A DNA stretch of 64,000 bases from Lentilactobacillus raoultii (GTDB taxonomy: Bacteria > Bacillota > Bacilli > Lactobacillales > Lactobacillaceae), in the NCBI RefSeq assembly GCF_900411375.1, contig NZ_LS422991.1:1-64000 (forward strand). The letters run 5' to 3'. Below, one piece after another: positions 1 through 8,666 of the stretch. Under the pieces are notes generated by a model, which saw only the letters and a list, made by a program, of their open reading frames with translations, made no database searches and was not told the origin of the DNA. The stretch's first letter is position 1; each line of letters starts with the position of its first letter. Both the position numbers and the translations under genes were made by a program.

Positions 1-74
1 AGCACTCCTTTGTATCTTTCTTTTGTCAATTAAAGTATACAGCGCAGGAGCCCTTGCGTTTTAATTTTGATCAG

Positions 75-117
75 AAAAAGCCAAAAATCACGCAATATTG
101 AAGTGATTTTTAGCTTT
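75..117 (-). terminator. Rho-independent terminator-like hairpin
   Basis: A 15-bp stem (77-91 with 103-117, one G-U wobble on the minus strand) encloses an 11-nt loop and ends in a short T run on the minus strand. It would close a minus-strand transcript coming from the 130-300 stretch. No gene is seen between it and the left edge. Confidence 0.5.
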
Positions 118-132
118 CAAGTTTCAGATATC

Positions 133-228
133 TTAACCTAAAATTCCGTGAATAAATCCAAATTCCTCAAAAAATCCAGAAACAACCTTGCGTATATAAT
201 CATATAGAGGGGGCAAAAAGGATGCCAT
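133..228 (-). other. Possible 31-codon ORF between two terminators (doubtful)
   Basis: An ATG at 228 opens a 31-residue ORF (starts MASFLPPLY, ends FIHGILG) that stops at 133. It lies between the manA terminator and the hairpin at 75-117, so the 130-300 stretch could be a short minus-strand unit encoding this peptide or a small RNA. The purine-rich stretch upstream is 12 or more nt from the ATG, no clear promoter is visible and the peptide is not recognised. A longer in-frame version reaching 381 would read through the manA terminator and overlap manA, which makes it unlikely. Confidence 0.15.
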
Positions 229-298
229 GTACCCGTCTAGATACTCTTCCTTTTTTATAAATATGTCGTGTTTATATGCCCCCTTTCTCCTATATTTT

Positions 299-336
299 AA
301 AAAAGAAAGACATTGGATAACCAATCCGGTGTCTTT
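299..336 (-). terminator. Terminator of manA
   Basis: A 13-bp stem (306-318 with 324-336, including two wobble pairs) with a 5-nt loop is followed on the minus strand by a T-rich run at 299-304. It lies just downstream of the manA stop codon. The plus strand also has a T run after the stem, so it may act in both directions. Confidence 0.8.
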
Positions 337-361
337 TTTTACATAAAATCTTATTATCTCT

Positions 362-1327
362 TCATTTGGCGTAACTGGCAATCACCGTCATTAGTCCACT
401 TAGTCGATAACTTGTAATCGGCTTTGGCAGGATGTAAGAAGTCCCTTTTTTGACTGGATAAACCGTGCCATCAACGATCAACTCGCCACCACCGTCAACG
501 ACTGTCTGTAATAAGTAATTATGGGCCTGATTAAGCGCTAATTCACCAGTTGTCTGGATCTTTTCCACAACAAAGTCATCAGCGTTGACCAGCATAGTGA
601 CCATCCCATGTGCAACTTGGCGGGTTGCCTGCACAATGTGTGGATCCTGATGAGGTACTTGGGTGACCGCCAACGCATTTTGGAGTTGCAACGGCCGCTT
701 CTTATGGGTTGTTGGATCCAATCGGTCAAAATCATAGAATCGAAAGGTCATATCGGAGCTTTGTTGCGTCTCAAGTGCGACAATTCCAGCTCCCAGCGCA
801 TGCAAAACTCCCGCTGGATTATAGAAAAAATCACCGGTTTTAACTGGAATCGTCCTTAAAACTGTTTCAATTTGACCAGCATCAATCGCCGCCTGCAGTG
901 CCGCCTTGGTTTTTGCCCGATGGCCGTAATAAATCTTGGCTCCAGGAGCTGCTGATAGAATGTACCAGCTTTCCGCTTTGCCAAATCGTTCCCCGTGAGC
1001 TCGCGCATAATCATCGTCTGGATGTACCTGAATGGACAAATTGTCCTTGGCATCCAAAAGTTTAACCAGCAGTGGAAATGGGGCGTCTTGTGCATGGCCG
1101 CCGAACAATTCCGGAAATTCCCGCCAGATTTTAGTCAAAGTCTGCCCCGCCAATGGTCCGTTATTAACCCGACTGAGGCCATGGGGATGAGCTGAAATTA
1201 ACCACGCTTCTCCCGTGTGATCGCTGGGCAACTTAAATCCATAATCCTGTAACTTGGTCCCACCCCAAATTTTCTGGTGAAGAACCGCCGATAAAAATAA
1301 TGGTGTCCGTTTTGCTTTCAAATCCAT
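362..1327 (-). CDS. manA: Mannose-6-phosphate isomerase, class I
   Basis: Zinc-dependent isomerase that interconverts mannose 6-phosphate and fructose 6-phosphate in the cytoplasm, feeding mannose into glycolysis or supplying mannose for cell-envelope sugars. About 321 residues, the length of the short Firmicutes class I form. Visible metal-ligand motifs are QVHPDDDYA, GKAESWY and PAGVLHALGAGI, in the order expected for the cupin fold. An in-frame TTG at 1339 lies only 3 nt from the GGGAG purine run, so the ATG at 1327 is preferred, although its spacing is rather long. It is a single gene with its own terminator and a weak cre-like site upstream. Function is confident; the start is not. Confidence 0.9.
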   Translation of the reverse strand: MDLKAKRTPLFLSAVLHQKIWGGTKLQDYGFKLPSDHTGEAWLISAHPHGLSRVNNGPLAGQTLTKIWREFPELFGGHAQDAPFPLLVKLLDAKDNLSIQVHPDDDYARAHGERFGKAESWYILSAAPGAKIYYGHRAKTKAALQAAIDAGQIETVLRTIPVKTGDFFYNPAGVLHALGAGIVALETQQSSDMTFRFYDFDRLDPTTHKKRPLQLQNALAVTQVPHQDPHIVQATRQVAHGMVTMLVNADDFVVEKIQTTGELALNQAHNYLLQTVVDGGGELIVDGTVYPVKKGTSYILPKPITSYRLSGLMTVIASYAK

Positions 1328-1359
1328 AATAAGTTTCAAAGTCTCCCTAATAGCAGTAT

Positions 1360-1373
1360 TGAAAACGTTTGTG
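1360..1373. promoter_or_regulatory. Weak cre-like (CcpA) half-palindrome upstream of manA
   Basis: TGAAAACGTTTGTG, read on the plus strand, matches 11 of 14 positions of the catabolite-responsive element TGWAANCGNTNWCA; one half is good and the other poor. It lies in the short manA upstream region, so glucose repression of manA is possible. The manA promoter hexamers cannot be placed convincingly. Confidence 0.3.
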
Positions 1374-1441
1374 TAACCGATTCCAACACCACCTTAACGC
1401 AAATCTTGAAAATGTGCACTTTTTTAGAAAATTCTCACTTC

Positions 1442-3979
1442 TTAAGAATGGTTTTGATAACGTTCAAAATGGGCCTTCAAATAAGAAGTTGTCAGACTTT
1501 GTGGCGATTTAATCAAATCCTGTGGCCGGCCCGCTGCCACAATCCGGCCACCCTGATCACCGCCACGTGGTCCCATATCAATTAAATAATCGGAATTAGC
1601 CATCAAATCCAGATCATGAGTAATCATCATGACCGTGGCACCTTGATCAATCAGCTGTGAAAAGACTTTTAGTAGGACATGCACGTCCAGTGGGTGCAGG
1701 CCAACGGAAGGTTCATCAAAAATAAACAGGGTATTGTCTTGGCTGCGTCGCATATGTGATGTTAATTTAAGACGCTGGGCTTCCCCGCCGGAGAGTGTTG
1801 GCGTTGCCTCACCCAAATGAAGATAACCTAACCCCATTTTTTGAAGAATCCGTAGCGTTGCCCCAATTGCAGTTGCCGGTTTAAATAGGGCCGTTGCCTG
1901 ATCAACATCCAAATCCAGTACGTCAGCAATCGAGCGTCCCTGCCATTTAACTTGTAAAATTCGCTGGTTGAAGCGTTTTCCACCACAAGTCGGACAAGTT
2001 TCCACCATATCTGGTAAATACTGAATATCCAGTGAGATTTCGCCGGTTCCACTACAGGTTGGACAACCGCCCTGCTTGTTATTATATGAAAAATAACTGG
2101 GTGTATACTTTTTCTCTTTAGCAGCGGACAAAGATGCAAATAACTTTCGCAGGTGATCCATAATATTCGTGTAGGTTGCCACCGTCGAGCGGGCATTCTT
2201 ACCAACCGGTGTTGCATCAACGCTTACAATGTGTTTAATGCGAGCCGGATTAAACCGATCGACATCACTTGGTAACTGACGATGAGCCAGTTGGGCTTTA
2301 AAGGCTGCCAGCAAGCCATCCAACACCAAGGTAGTTTTCCCAGCTCCTGAAAAACCGGTAATTGAAATTAACCGGTTAATCGGAAACTTGGCTTTCACAT
2401 GATTCAAATTAAATCGATGGTTGATCGCCAGTCGGATGGCCCCGTCAGCAAAAACATCCTGATCTTTAGCAGCAGGTGTCCGGGTCAGCAAGCGTCCCCG
2501 ACCGGTTAGAAACGGTGCAATCAATGAGTTAGGGCTGGCTTTGATTTGAGCTGGTGTTCCCTGATCAATGATCGTGCCACCCTTTTCACCGGAGCCGGGC
2601 CCGATTTCGATAATCCAATCCGCCGCATTGATAATTGCCGTCTCATGATCAACAACTACCAGCGAATTACCCTGAGCCACCAATTGATGAAAAATTTTAA
2701 TCAATCCTGAAACGTTATCCGGATGCAGACCAACGGAGGGCTCGTCCAAAACGTAAAGCACACCGGTGGTCTGGGTTCTTAGTGTCCGGCCCAACTGAAT
2801 TCGTTGTAATTCACCAGTTGAAAGCGTCGCCCCGGCCCGATCCATTGTTAAATAATCTAATCCTAAATCCAGCAGTGGTTGCAGCTGATTCAAGAGTTCA
2901 CCAGTCAGATTATTAGCCAGTGCCTGCATATTATCAGGCAACTCGTTCTTAATTTCTTGGACAAATGCCGGCAGTTTTCCCAACGGTAATCGGCTGGCTT
3001 CCGCAATATTTTTCCCGGCAACCAATTGGTTCAACCGATCCGGATTAATTCGGGTCCCGTGACACACTGGGCAGGTAAAGAAACGATAAAATCGGTTTAA
3101 GCGTTTTAAGGCAATCTCGCTTTTAGTGGTGGCCATACTGTCTTCAATCGCGTGATACGCATTTTCATATAATGCATGATCCATGTGAAAGACCCGACCA
3201 TTCTTACTGGGAATGTTAATAGCAAATTTCTGTTGCTTACCATGCAAAACAATGTCTTTTTCCCGATCCGTCAATTGCTGGTATGGCACATCAATTCGAA
3301 CGCCGGCCGCCTGAGCCACAATTGGCATAAAGTTGCGCCCGGGGATTCGCCAGGCTGCCACAGCACCATCCCGAATACTCTTAGTTTCATCACCAATTAA
3401 CGTCGTCGGATCAATCTGCTTCGTCACCCCAAGGCCCTCACAATTTTTGCAGGCCCCATCCGAGTTAAAAGCAAAGTCCTCGGCACTATACGCCATAAAT
3501 CGTGCCCCGCAGGTCGGACAAGTGATCATCCCCATTTCCGAACCGGCTTTATCCATGGCTTCAGCGATTTTGATAGTTGGCGGTACCCGGTGCCCATTTG
3601 GACAAACCGGTGAGCCCAATCGTGAATAAATCAGCCGAAGCACGTTAAAAATCTCAGTCATGGTACCAACCGTTGAACGGGCGCCGGGCACCGTTGGCCG
3701 TTGCCGGAGCGCTAGTGCTGAAGGAATGTGCCGGACTTCTTTTACATCGGCCCGGCCAACCTGACTGATGCGTCGCCGAGTGTAAGTGGCTAACGCATCC
3801 AAATAGCGCCGGGCACCCTCCGAATACAGAATCCCCATTGCCAACGATGACTTCCCCGAACCGGAAAGCCCGGAAATCGCCACAAATTTATGAAGCGGGA
3901 TATTAACCGAAATATTTTTCAAGTTATTCACATTGCCGCCAATTACTTGAATTTCTTTAGGCTGCGATTGTGCTGTCAT
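1442..3979 (-). CDS. UvrA-like ABC ATPase (UvrA2/drug-resistance type)
   Basis: 845-residue relative of excinuclease subunit A with two ABC ATPase halves: Walker A GLSGSGKSS near residue 38 and GFSGAGKTT in the second half, signatures LSTGELQRIQLG and LSGGEAQRLKL, and Walker B ILDEPS-like segments ending in DEPSVGLHP twice. Zinc-binding CxxC pairs are present (CPTCGARF, CKNCEGLG, CPTCSGTG, CPTCGGKRFN). Only about 30 residues separate the first half from CPTCGARF, where true UvrA has a UvrB-binding insert of about 100 residues, so it probably does not load UvrB. UvrA2-type proteins are linked to tolerance of DNA-intercalating drugs. RBS AAAGGGG precedes the ATG. Stands alone between manA and pyrD. 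Confidence 0.85.
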   Translation of the reverse strand: MTAQSQPKEIQVIGGNVNNLKNISVNIPLHKFVAISGLSGSGKSSLAMGILYSEGARRYLDALATYTRRRISQVGRADVKEVRHIPSALALRQRPTVPGARSTVGTMTEIFNVLRLIYSRLGSPVCPNGHRVPPTIKIAEAMDKAGSEMGMITCPTCGARFMAYSAEDFAFNSDGACKNCEGLGVTKQIDPTTLIGDETKSIRDGAVAAWRIPGRNFMPIVAQAAGVRIDVPYQQLTDREKDIVLHGKQQKFAINIPSKNGRVFHMDHALYENAYHAIEDSMATTKSEIALKRLNRFYRFFTCPVCHGTRINPDRLNQLVAGKNIAEASRLPLGKLPAFVQEIKNELPDNMQALANNLTGELLNQLQPLLDLGLDYLTMDRAGATLSTGELQRIQLGRTLRTQTTGVLYVLDEPSVGLHPDNVSGLIKIFHQLVAQGNSLVVVDHETAIINAADWIIEIGPGSGEKGGTIIDQGTPAQIKASPNSLIAPFLTGRGRLLTRTPAAKDQDVFADGAIRLAINHRFNLNHVKAKFPINRLISITGFSGAGKTTLVLDGLLAAFKAQLAHRQLPSDVDRFNPARIKHIVSVDATPVGKNARSTVATYTNIMDHLRKLFASLSAAKEKKYTPSYFSYNNKQGGCPTCSGTGEISLDIQYLPDMVETCPTCGGKRFNQRILQVKWQGRSIADVLDLDVDQATALFKPATAIGATLRILQKMGLGYLHLGEATPTLSGGEAQRLKLTSHMRRSQDNTLFIFDEPSVGLHPLDVHVLLKVFSQLIDQGATVMMITHDLDLMANSDYLIDMGPRGGDQGGRIVAAGRPQDLIKSPQSLTTSYLKAHFERYQNHS

Positions 3980-4086
3980 ACCAAAGCCCCTTTCAAATCA
4001 TCTTTGCTTCCTATTATAGACAACCTATTTCTATCCGTCACAATCGTTTACCAAACAATTCCAAACCAACTCCAGTAAAAGCCGTC

Positions 4087-4118
4087 AAAAAAAGACCGGA
4101 ACCCGTTAGTCCCAGCCT
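4087..4118 (-). terminator. Terminator of the pyrFED operon
   Basis: On the minus strand a 10-bp stem with several G-U pairs (4109-4118 with 4094-4103) is followed by seven T (4087-4093). It lies about 50 nt after the pyrD stop. Confidence 0.65.
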
Positions 4119-4170
4119 CAAGTTTTCACTAATGGCAAACTGTTTTCAATTATCTGAATCTCGACTGACG

Positions 4171-5118
4171 TTATAACGTCTTTAGTTTTCCTCTAAAATC
4201 ATCTAAACTGGTGTATCCCTTTTCAGCCATTATTTCTTTTAATTCTTTAGAAATTCGCTCAAAAATTGGAACACCGTCAAAGCCAAAGGCCGTGCCGATT
4301 TGAACAACATTAGCGCCACAAAGGACATGCTCAAAAACATCTCGGCCGGACTTAATGCCACCCGTGCCGATAATGGCGATTTCCGGTTTTAAGCGCAGTC
4401 GTAATGCCCGAACGTTTGCCAAGGCCGTTGGTTTCACGTAATCACCGCCGAGACCGCCAAAGCCGCCTTTCGGTTTGATCACCACTGACTCGGTATCCGC
4501 ATTAACCACCAAGCCATTACCAATGGAATTGATTGAATTAACATACGTAATTGGAAAGTCGTTCAACACATCGGCAATCTGGTCGAACTGATGCATATCA
4601 AAGTAAGGTGGTAATTTAATCCCGATTTCTTTTGTAAAGAACTTAAATGCCTTGGTAAGGATATCGCGAACCGCTTCAAAATCATAAGCAATTTGAGATT
4701 CTCCCTTGATATTCGGGCAGGAAAGGTTCAATTCAGTCAACCCATTAAATGAACTGTCCTGAATTTTATGCAGCATCTCCAAGTTTTGAGCCACCGTCAA
4801 GCCGGCAATCGACAATAACACCTGGTTGTCGTTTTTCCCTTGATTTTCTTCCGCGAACTTCAAGTAATAGTCCAAACCATGATTGGGTAAGCCCATTGAA
4901 TTAATGCAGCCCATCGACGTGGCTTTCATTCGGGGGCTTTCGTTACCCTCACGCGGCTCGGGGGTCGCACTCTTAGTAACACAGCCCCCGGCAGTTGAAT
5001 GTAAAATTTTAGTCAGCTCGTCGGTCGTCGCACACCGAATCCCCGCTGCGTTTAATAAGACGTTGTTAAAGCGGTGTTGGCCAATCTTGGCCTTTAAAGA
5101 AATTTTATTTTGCAGCAT
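4171..5118 (-). CDS. pyrD: Dihydroorotate dehydrogenase, class 1A
   Basis: Flavoprotein oxidising dihydroorotate to orotate, step 4 of UMP synthesis. 315 residues, the size of the soluble fumarate-dependent class 1A enzyme of lactic acid bacteria. The catalytic cysteine lies in NLSCPNIKG, and FMN-binding glycine motifs are GGFGGLGGDYVKP and GTGGIKSGRDVFEH. The ATG at 5118 is chosen because GGGAGG sits 9 nt upstream; the reading frame stays open for 24 further codons into pyrE, but these are not needed. Overlaps the end of pyrE by 14 bp, so it is the third gene of the operon. No pyrK is nearby, consistent with class 1A rather than 1B. Confidence 0.93.
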   Translation of the reverse strand: MLQNKISLKAKIGQHRFNNVLLNAAGIRCATTDELTKILHSTAGGCVTKSATPEPREGNESPRMKATSMGCINSMGLPNHGLDYYLKFAEENQGKNDNQVLLSIAGLTVAQNLEMLHKIQDSSFNGLTELNLSCPNIKGESQIAYDFEAVRDILTKAFKFFTKEIGIKLPPYFDMHQFDQIADVLNDFPITYVNSINSIGNGLVVNADTESVVIKPKGGFGGLGGDYVKPTALANVRALRLRLKPEIAIIGTGGIKSGRDVFEHVLCGANVVQIGTAFGFDGVPIFERISKELKEIMAEKGYTSLDDFRGKLKTL

Positions 5119-5758
5119 CAGCCTGTTCCTCCCGTTTTGTCCAATCCCAAGGTGCTTGATGCCACGTTGATAAGCGGGCATACTCTTCATCAGAGAATTT
5201 GTGTTCTTTGTGGCCTTGTGAAATTAAGTCGGCATAGCTCAACAGCGGATGAAGTGTCGTCTTGGCAGCCGCAAAATTCTTGTCAGCATCCGGCAGTCCG
5301 TATGTAAAGACTGAGGCAACGCCGATCACGTTGACACCTTCATTACGCACGGCTTTAACTGCTCCCAAAACACTGCCACCGGTTGAAATCAGGTCATCAA
5401 TTAAGACCACTTTATCATTTTTGGAAATCCGACCTTCAATTTGCTTACCAGCCCCGTGGTCCTTTGGTTTAGCCCGAACGTAAATCAGTGGTAAGTTGAG
5501 GCGTTGTGCCACCCAGGCAGCGTGAGGAATCCCGGCGGTGGCCACACCACCAATTACCGTTGCTTCCGGATAATCTTGTCGAATCAATTCGGCCAACCCG
5601 TCAGCGATCATATCCCGCAATTCGGGAATCGAAATGGTCAACCGAAAATCAGTGTAAATCGGTGACAAAATTCCGCTGGCATATCTAAAGGGCTTCTTTA
5701 AATTGATGCTCACAATTCGATTGTCAATTAATGATTGAATAATTTTATCAGTTTGCAT
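5105..5758 (-). CDS. pyrE: Orotate phosphoribosyltransferase
   Basis: Joins orotate to PRPP to give orotidine 5'-monophosphate, step 5 of pyrimidine synthesis. 217 residues; the PRPP-binding motif VVLIDDLISTGGS is intact, and the catalytic loop region carries RAKPKDHGAGKQIEG. RBS GAGGAG lies inside the end of pyrF. It overlaps pyrF by 11 bp and pyrD by 14 bp, so the three genes are translationally coupled. Controlled with pyrF by the PyrR attenuator upstream. Confidence 0.95.
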   Translation of the reverse strand: MQTDKIIQSLIDNRIVSINLKKPFRYASGILSPIYTDFRLTISIPELRDMIADGLAELIRQDYPEATVIGGVATAGIPHAAWVAQRLNLPLIYVRAKPKDHGAGKQIEGRISKNDKVVLIDDLISTGGSVLGAVKAVRNEGVNVIGVASVFTYGLPDADKNFAAAKTTLHPLLSYADLISQGHKEHKFSDEEYARLSTWHQAPWDWTKREEQADAAK

Positions 5759-6467
5759 AATTCCACTCCTCTAACATCTTGTGATAGGCGGCTACCGGAT
5801 CAGTTGAGCGAATAATCGGTCGACCAACCACTAGTGCGGAACTGCCATATGTGGCAGCCTGCTTTGGCGTTGCGGTTCTTGACTGATCATCCTTTGGAAA
5901 GTTGGCTGGTCGAATTCCCGGCGTCACATAAAGAAAATCATCGCCCACCTGTTTCTTTAAAGAACTGACTTCCAATGGTGACGTAATGACCCCATCGGCA
6001 CCTGATCGTTTCGCTAGTTTAGCCAACGAAACCACTTGATCCACCATATCCAACCGACAGTTCTGTTCATTTTTCAGCGCGTTTTCTGTAATTGAGGTTA
6101 ACTCGGTGACGGCTAATAATTTGGGCGTTGGGACCCCGGCTTCTTCACTGCCGAGTTCCAAGCCTTCCTTAGCGGCGGCAATCATTTCCGAACCGCCCAA
6201 TGCGTGAACCGTCGTATAAGTCACACCCATCCGGCCGATTTGCATCATGCCCATTTTAACCGTATTGGGAATATCCTGAAGTTTCAAATCCAAGAAGACC
6301 TTGAAGCCTTTATTAAGTAAACTGCGAACGATTTCCGGCCCCTCACCGTAAAACAGTTCCATGCCGATTTTAACGGTCATATCTTCGCCCGTCGGAAATT
6401 TATTGATAATTTTAAATAGTCCCTCTCTATTCGCAACATCCAGTGATACAATCAATGGTCCTCTCAT
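5748..6467 (-). CDS. pyrF: Orotidine 5'-phosphate decarboxylase
   Basis: Final step of UMP synthesis, decarboxylation of OMP. 239 residues, normal for the family. The catalytic Asp-Lys-Asp network is seen in VFLDLKLQDIPNTV, and the phosphate-binding end in VTPGIRP and ALVVGRPI. RBS CGGAGG stands 7 nt before the ATG. First gene of pyrF-pyrE-pyrD; the more usual lactobacillus pyr genes (pyrR, pyrB, pyrC, carAB) are not in the window, so the pathway is split between loci. Transcription should be set by the PyrR leader at 6495-6604. Confidence 0.95.
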   Translation of the reverse strand: MRGPLIVSLDVANREGLFKIINKFPTGEDMTVKIGMELFYGEGPEIVRSLLNKGFKVFLDLKLQDIPNTVKMGMMQIGRMGVTYTTVHALGGSEMIAAAKEGLELGSEEAGVPTPKLLAVTELTSITENALKNEQNCRLDMVDQVVSLAKLAKRSGADGVITSPLEVSSLKKQVGDDFLYVTPGIRPANFPKDDQSRTATPKQAATYGSSALVVGRPIIRSTDPVAAYHKMLEEWNYAN

Positions 6468-6494
6468 GGTTAGCCTCCGTCATTTTTTACATAA

Positions 6495-6604
6495 AAAGAG
6501 CCCGTTAATGATGCGCTTTAATGCACTCAGGCACTAAATTCCTCGCAAAATCACGGACTCTTTGATTGTTTTCTGTCGTCCGCTTTTGGCCTCTCTGAAC
6601 CAAA
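6495..6604 (-). promoter_or_regulatory. PyrR-type pyrimidine attenuator leader
   Basis: On the minus strand a TTTGG/CCAAA stem (6585-6604) presents the loop TTCAGAGAGG, matching the PyrR-binding purine loop. Downstream, an 11-bp stem (6553-6563 with 6495-6505) ending in five T is the attenuator terminator just before pyrF; a small nested hairpin sits in its long loop. Known logic of the family: UMP-bound PyrR stabilises the first hairpin and so favours termination. Excess pyrimidine should therefore shut off pyrFED. Confidence 0.85.
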
Positions 6605-6628
6605 TTAAAGCTTTATTATTTGTAATTA

Positions 6629-6657
6629 ACTTTATCACGACCGGTGCATTTGTTCAA
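6629..6657 (-). promoter_or_regulatory. Promoter of pyrFED
   Basis: Minus-strand -35 TTGAAC (6652-6657), 17-nt spacer and -10 TAAAGT (6629-6634), placing the transcript start about 20 nt before the PyrR hairpin. This fits an attenuator leader of about 150 nt. The rest of 6468-6787 holds only this leader and the upstream region of the next gene. Confidence 0.65.
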
Positions 6658-6786
6658 GCAGATTTTTGAGTAAGTGTGACTCTTTATTTTAGAGAGCCTT
6701 TTGATAATTGTTTGCCATTAAATGCTTTAAAATATCCTTAGTTGAATAGCTAAACAAATCAGGCTCGTAGTTAGGAAGCGATTAAA

Positions 6787-7017
6787 GTGAAAAATCAAAC
6801 TTATAACTTTAACGTCTTACTCCCTGCTCTACTCATTATCGGTACCTTGGGAAGTGCTTTGACCTTTTTTGGTAACGGGAGCAAGCCTCTTAGTGTCATC
6901 GTTCTAATTGCAATCATCATTTTTGTGTCCCTGATTTGGTTAGGATACGGGATCTATCAAATTCGTAAGGAAACCATCAAGCGCGAGAAAAACCATAAAG
7001 GGTCACGTTCGAAATGA
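6787..7017 (+). CDS. Small two-helix membrane protein, unknown
   Basis: 76 residues starting at GTG 6787 with AGGAAG about 8 nt upstream. Two hydrophobic segments (about residues 8-28 and 36-57) and a very basic C-terminal tail (KRE, KNHKGSRSK) that should face the cytoplasm. No family recognised. It stands alone, divergent from the pyr operon. The product is probably real because codon usage and RBS are good, but nothing in the context suggests a role. Confidence 0.6.
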   Translation: MKNQTYNFNVLLPALLIIGTLGSALTFFGNGSKPLSVIVLIAIIIFVSLIWLGYGIYQIRKETIKREKNHKGSRSK

Positions 7018-7200
7018 CGATTGGTTAGAAAAGCCATCAGTGAAATCTACCCATCAGAAGTTTTTCTCCATATTAAGCAATCCATCAATTCCCCCCCACC
7101 AAGCGAATCGTAGCTTGCATTTCCAAGCCATCCATGCCATAATGTTGACAGCTAAAAAATAACGAGTGCCGGTGAGCGCTCATTTTGGAGGAACGAGTAT

Positions 7201-8442
7201 ATGGAAAATACAAACGCAACCGTTACGCACAGCCGTAGTTTTACCAAGAATCAGAAATGGGTGATTGCTTCCACCAGTTCTGGATTTGCTTTGGAAAACA
7301 TGGATGTGCTTTTTCTATCTTTTGCGATGAGTTCAATGATTGGCCAACTTCATTTAAGCGGCGGGGCTGCTGGGCTGATTGGTTCGATCACTAATTTAGG
7401 AATGTTGTTTGGCGGTGTCCTATTCGGATTAATTGGCGATCGGTTTGGCCGGGTTAAGACCTTTACCTACACCATTTTCATCTTTGCCTTTGCGACGGCA
7501 GCTATGGCTTTCGCCAACAACATTGCTTTAATCTATGTACTGCGATTCTTGGCAGGTATTGGTGCCGGTGGTGAATATGGCGTTGGCATTTCTTTAATCG
7601 CTGAGTCATTTCACAAAAATCAAATCGGTAAAATGACGTCGGTGGCTGCCATTGGTGGTCAAATTGGTGCCATTTTAGCCGCCGTTGCCGCTGCTTTTAT
7701 CATTCCCCATCTTGGCTGGCACGCCCTCTTTCTTATCGGCTTGGTACCAGTGGTGCTGACTTACTTTGTTCGTCGTCACCTAACTGAAACCACTGCCTTT
7801 GTTCAAGCTAAACAAACGGAAACCGAATCCACTACCAGCGCCGTCTTCAAATTTATGTTCAGTTCACCCAAATTGGCTTATCAAAGTTTTGCTTTGATGA
7901 TCATGACCACTGTTCAAATTGCCGGCTATTTCGGCTTAATGAATTGGCTGCCAATTATCGTCCAAAAACAGCTTGGCTTAAACGTCTCCGGATCTTCACT
8001 TTGGATGATTGCCACGATTTTAGGAATGAGTCTTGGGATGATGACTTTTGGCTCAATTCTTGATTTCTTTGGCCCGCGACGAGCTTTCGGAATCTTTCTG
8101 GTTGCTTCCGCTGCAATGGTTTATACCATTACTTTAGCTCATAATACGCTCTCACTGCTAATCATTGGTGCAATCGTTGGCTTCTTCTCAAATGGGATGT
8201 TTGGCGGTTACGGAGCAGTCATTAGCCGACTATATCCAACTGAAATTCGTTCAACTGCCAACAATATCATTGTCAATATCGGCCGGGCTGTCGGTGGTTT
8301 TTCTTCCGTAGTCATTGGCATTCTGATGGATCACTATTCAGTAGCCGTTGTCATGGGCTTCCTGTCCGTTCTTTATATCATTAGCTTTATTACAATGATG
8401 ACGCTCCCTGGATTAAAAAAATTGGCTGTAAAGAACAATTAG
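7201..8442 (+). CDS. MFS transporter, 12-TM metabolite:H+ symporter type
   Basis: 413 residues with about 12 membrane helices. The MFS signature GDRFGRVK sits between helices 2 and 3 and a related segment (DFFGPRRAFG) in the second half. The N-terminal half (GAGGEYGVGISLIAES) resembles the aromatic acid/sugar symporter branch, whose members take up organic acids or sugars with protons; the substrate cannot be read from sequence. RBS GGAGGA lies 8 nt before the ATG. A perfect 10-bp palindrome TGAGCGCTCA (7173-7182) lies just upstream of the RBS and may be an operator. Single gene with its own terminator. Confidence 0.8.
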   Translation: MENTNATVTHSRSFTKNQKWVIASTSSGFALENMDVLFLSFAMSSMIGQLHLSGGAAGLIGSITNLGMLFGGVLFGLIGDRFGRVKTFTYTIFIFAFATAAMAFANNIALIYVLRFLAGIGAGGEYGVGISLIAESFHKNQIGKMTSVAAIGGQIGAILAAVAAAFIIPHLGWHALFLIGLVPVVLTYFVRRHLTETTAFVQAKQTETESTTSAVFKFMFSSPKLAYQSFALMIMTTVQIAGYFGLMNWLPIIVQKQLGLNVSGSSLWMIATILGMSLGMMTFGSILDFFGPRRAFGIFLVASAAMVYTITLAHNTLSLLIIGAIVGFFSNGMFGGYGAVISRLYPTEIRSTANNIIVNIGRAVGGFSSVVIGILMDHYSVAVVMGFLSVLYIISFITMMTLPGLKKLAVKNN

Positions 8443-8473
8443 TTCTAAACATTAAATAAATGCACTCACTAAC

Positions 8474-8526
8474 AGATCAACTTTTCGATTTTGTCTTTTG
8501 AATTTGAGAAGTTGATCTATTATTTT
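8474..8526 (+). terminator. Terminator of the MFS gene
   Basis: A 10-bp perfect stem (8474-8483 with 8509-8518) with a long loop is followed by T-rich sequence (8519-8526), 30 nt after the stop codon. Confidence 0.8.
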
Positions 8527-8666
8527 TTAAGATCAATTAGCGGCTTTATAATGATGTTTTAATCAGACTAAGTATCATCATAAGGGAAAAAGACTTTGAC
8601 ACCAACTAATTCCTAATCTATGGTAACAATATACATCATCATTAATTAAAGAAAGTGGGTGTCAAC

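Noticed and set aside
133-381. 82-codon minus-strand ORF overlapping the end of manA
   Set aside because: It starts inside manA without a ribosome site and its reading frame runs through the manA terminator hairpin; only the last 31 codons are kept as a doubtful candidate.
7141-7182. TTGACA promoter and cre-like palindrome before the MFS gene
   Set aside because: TTGACA at 7145-7150 has no -10 at 16-18 nt, and TGAGCGCTCA is shorter than a cre site; only the palindrome is mentioned in the gene entry.
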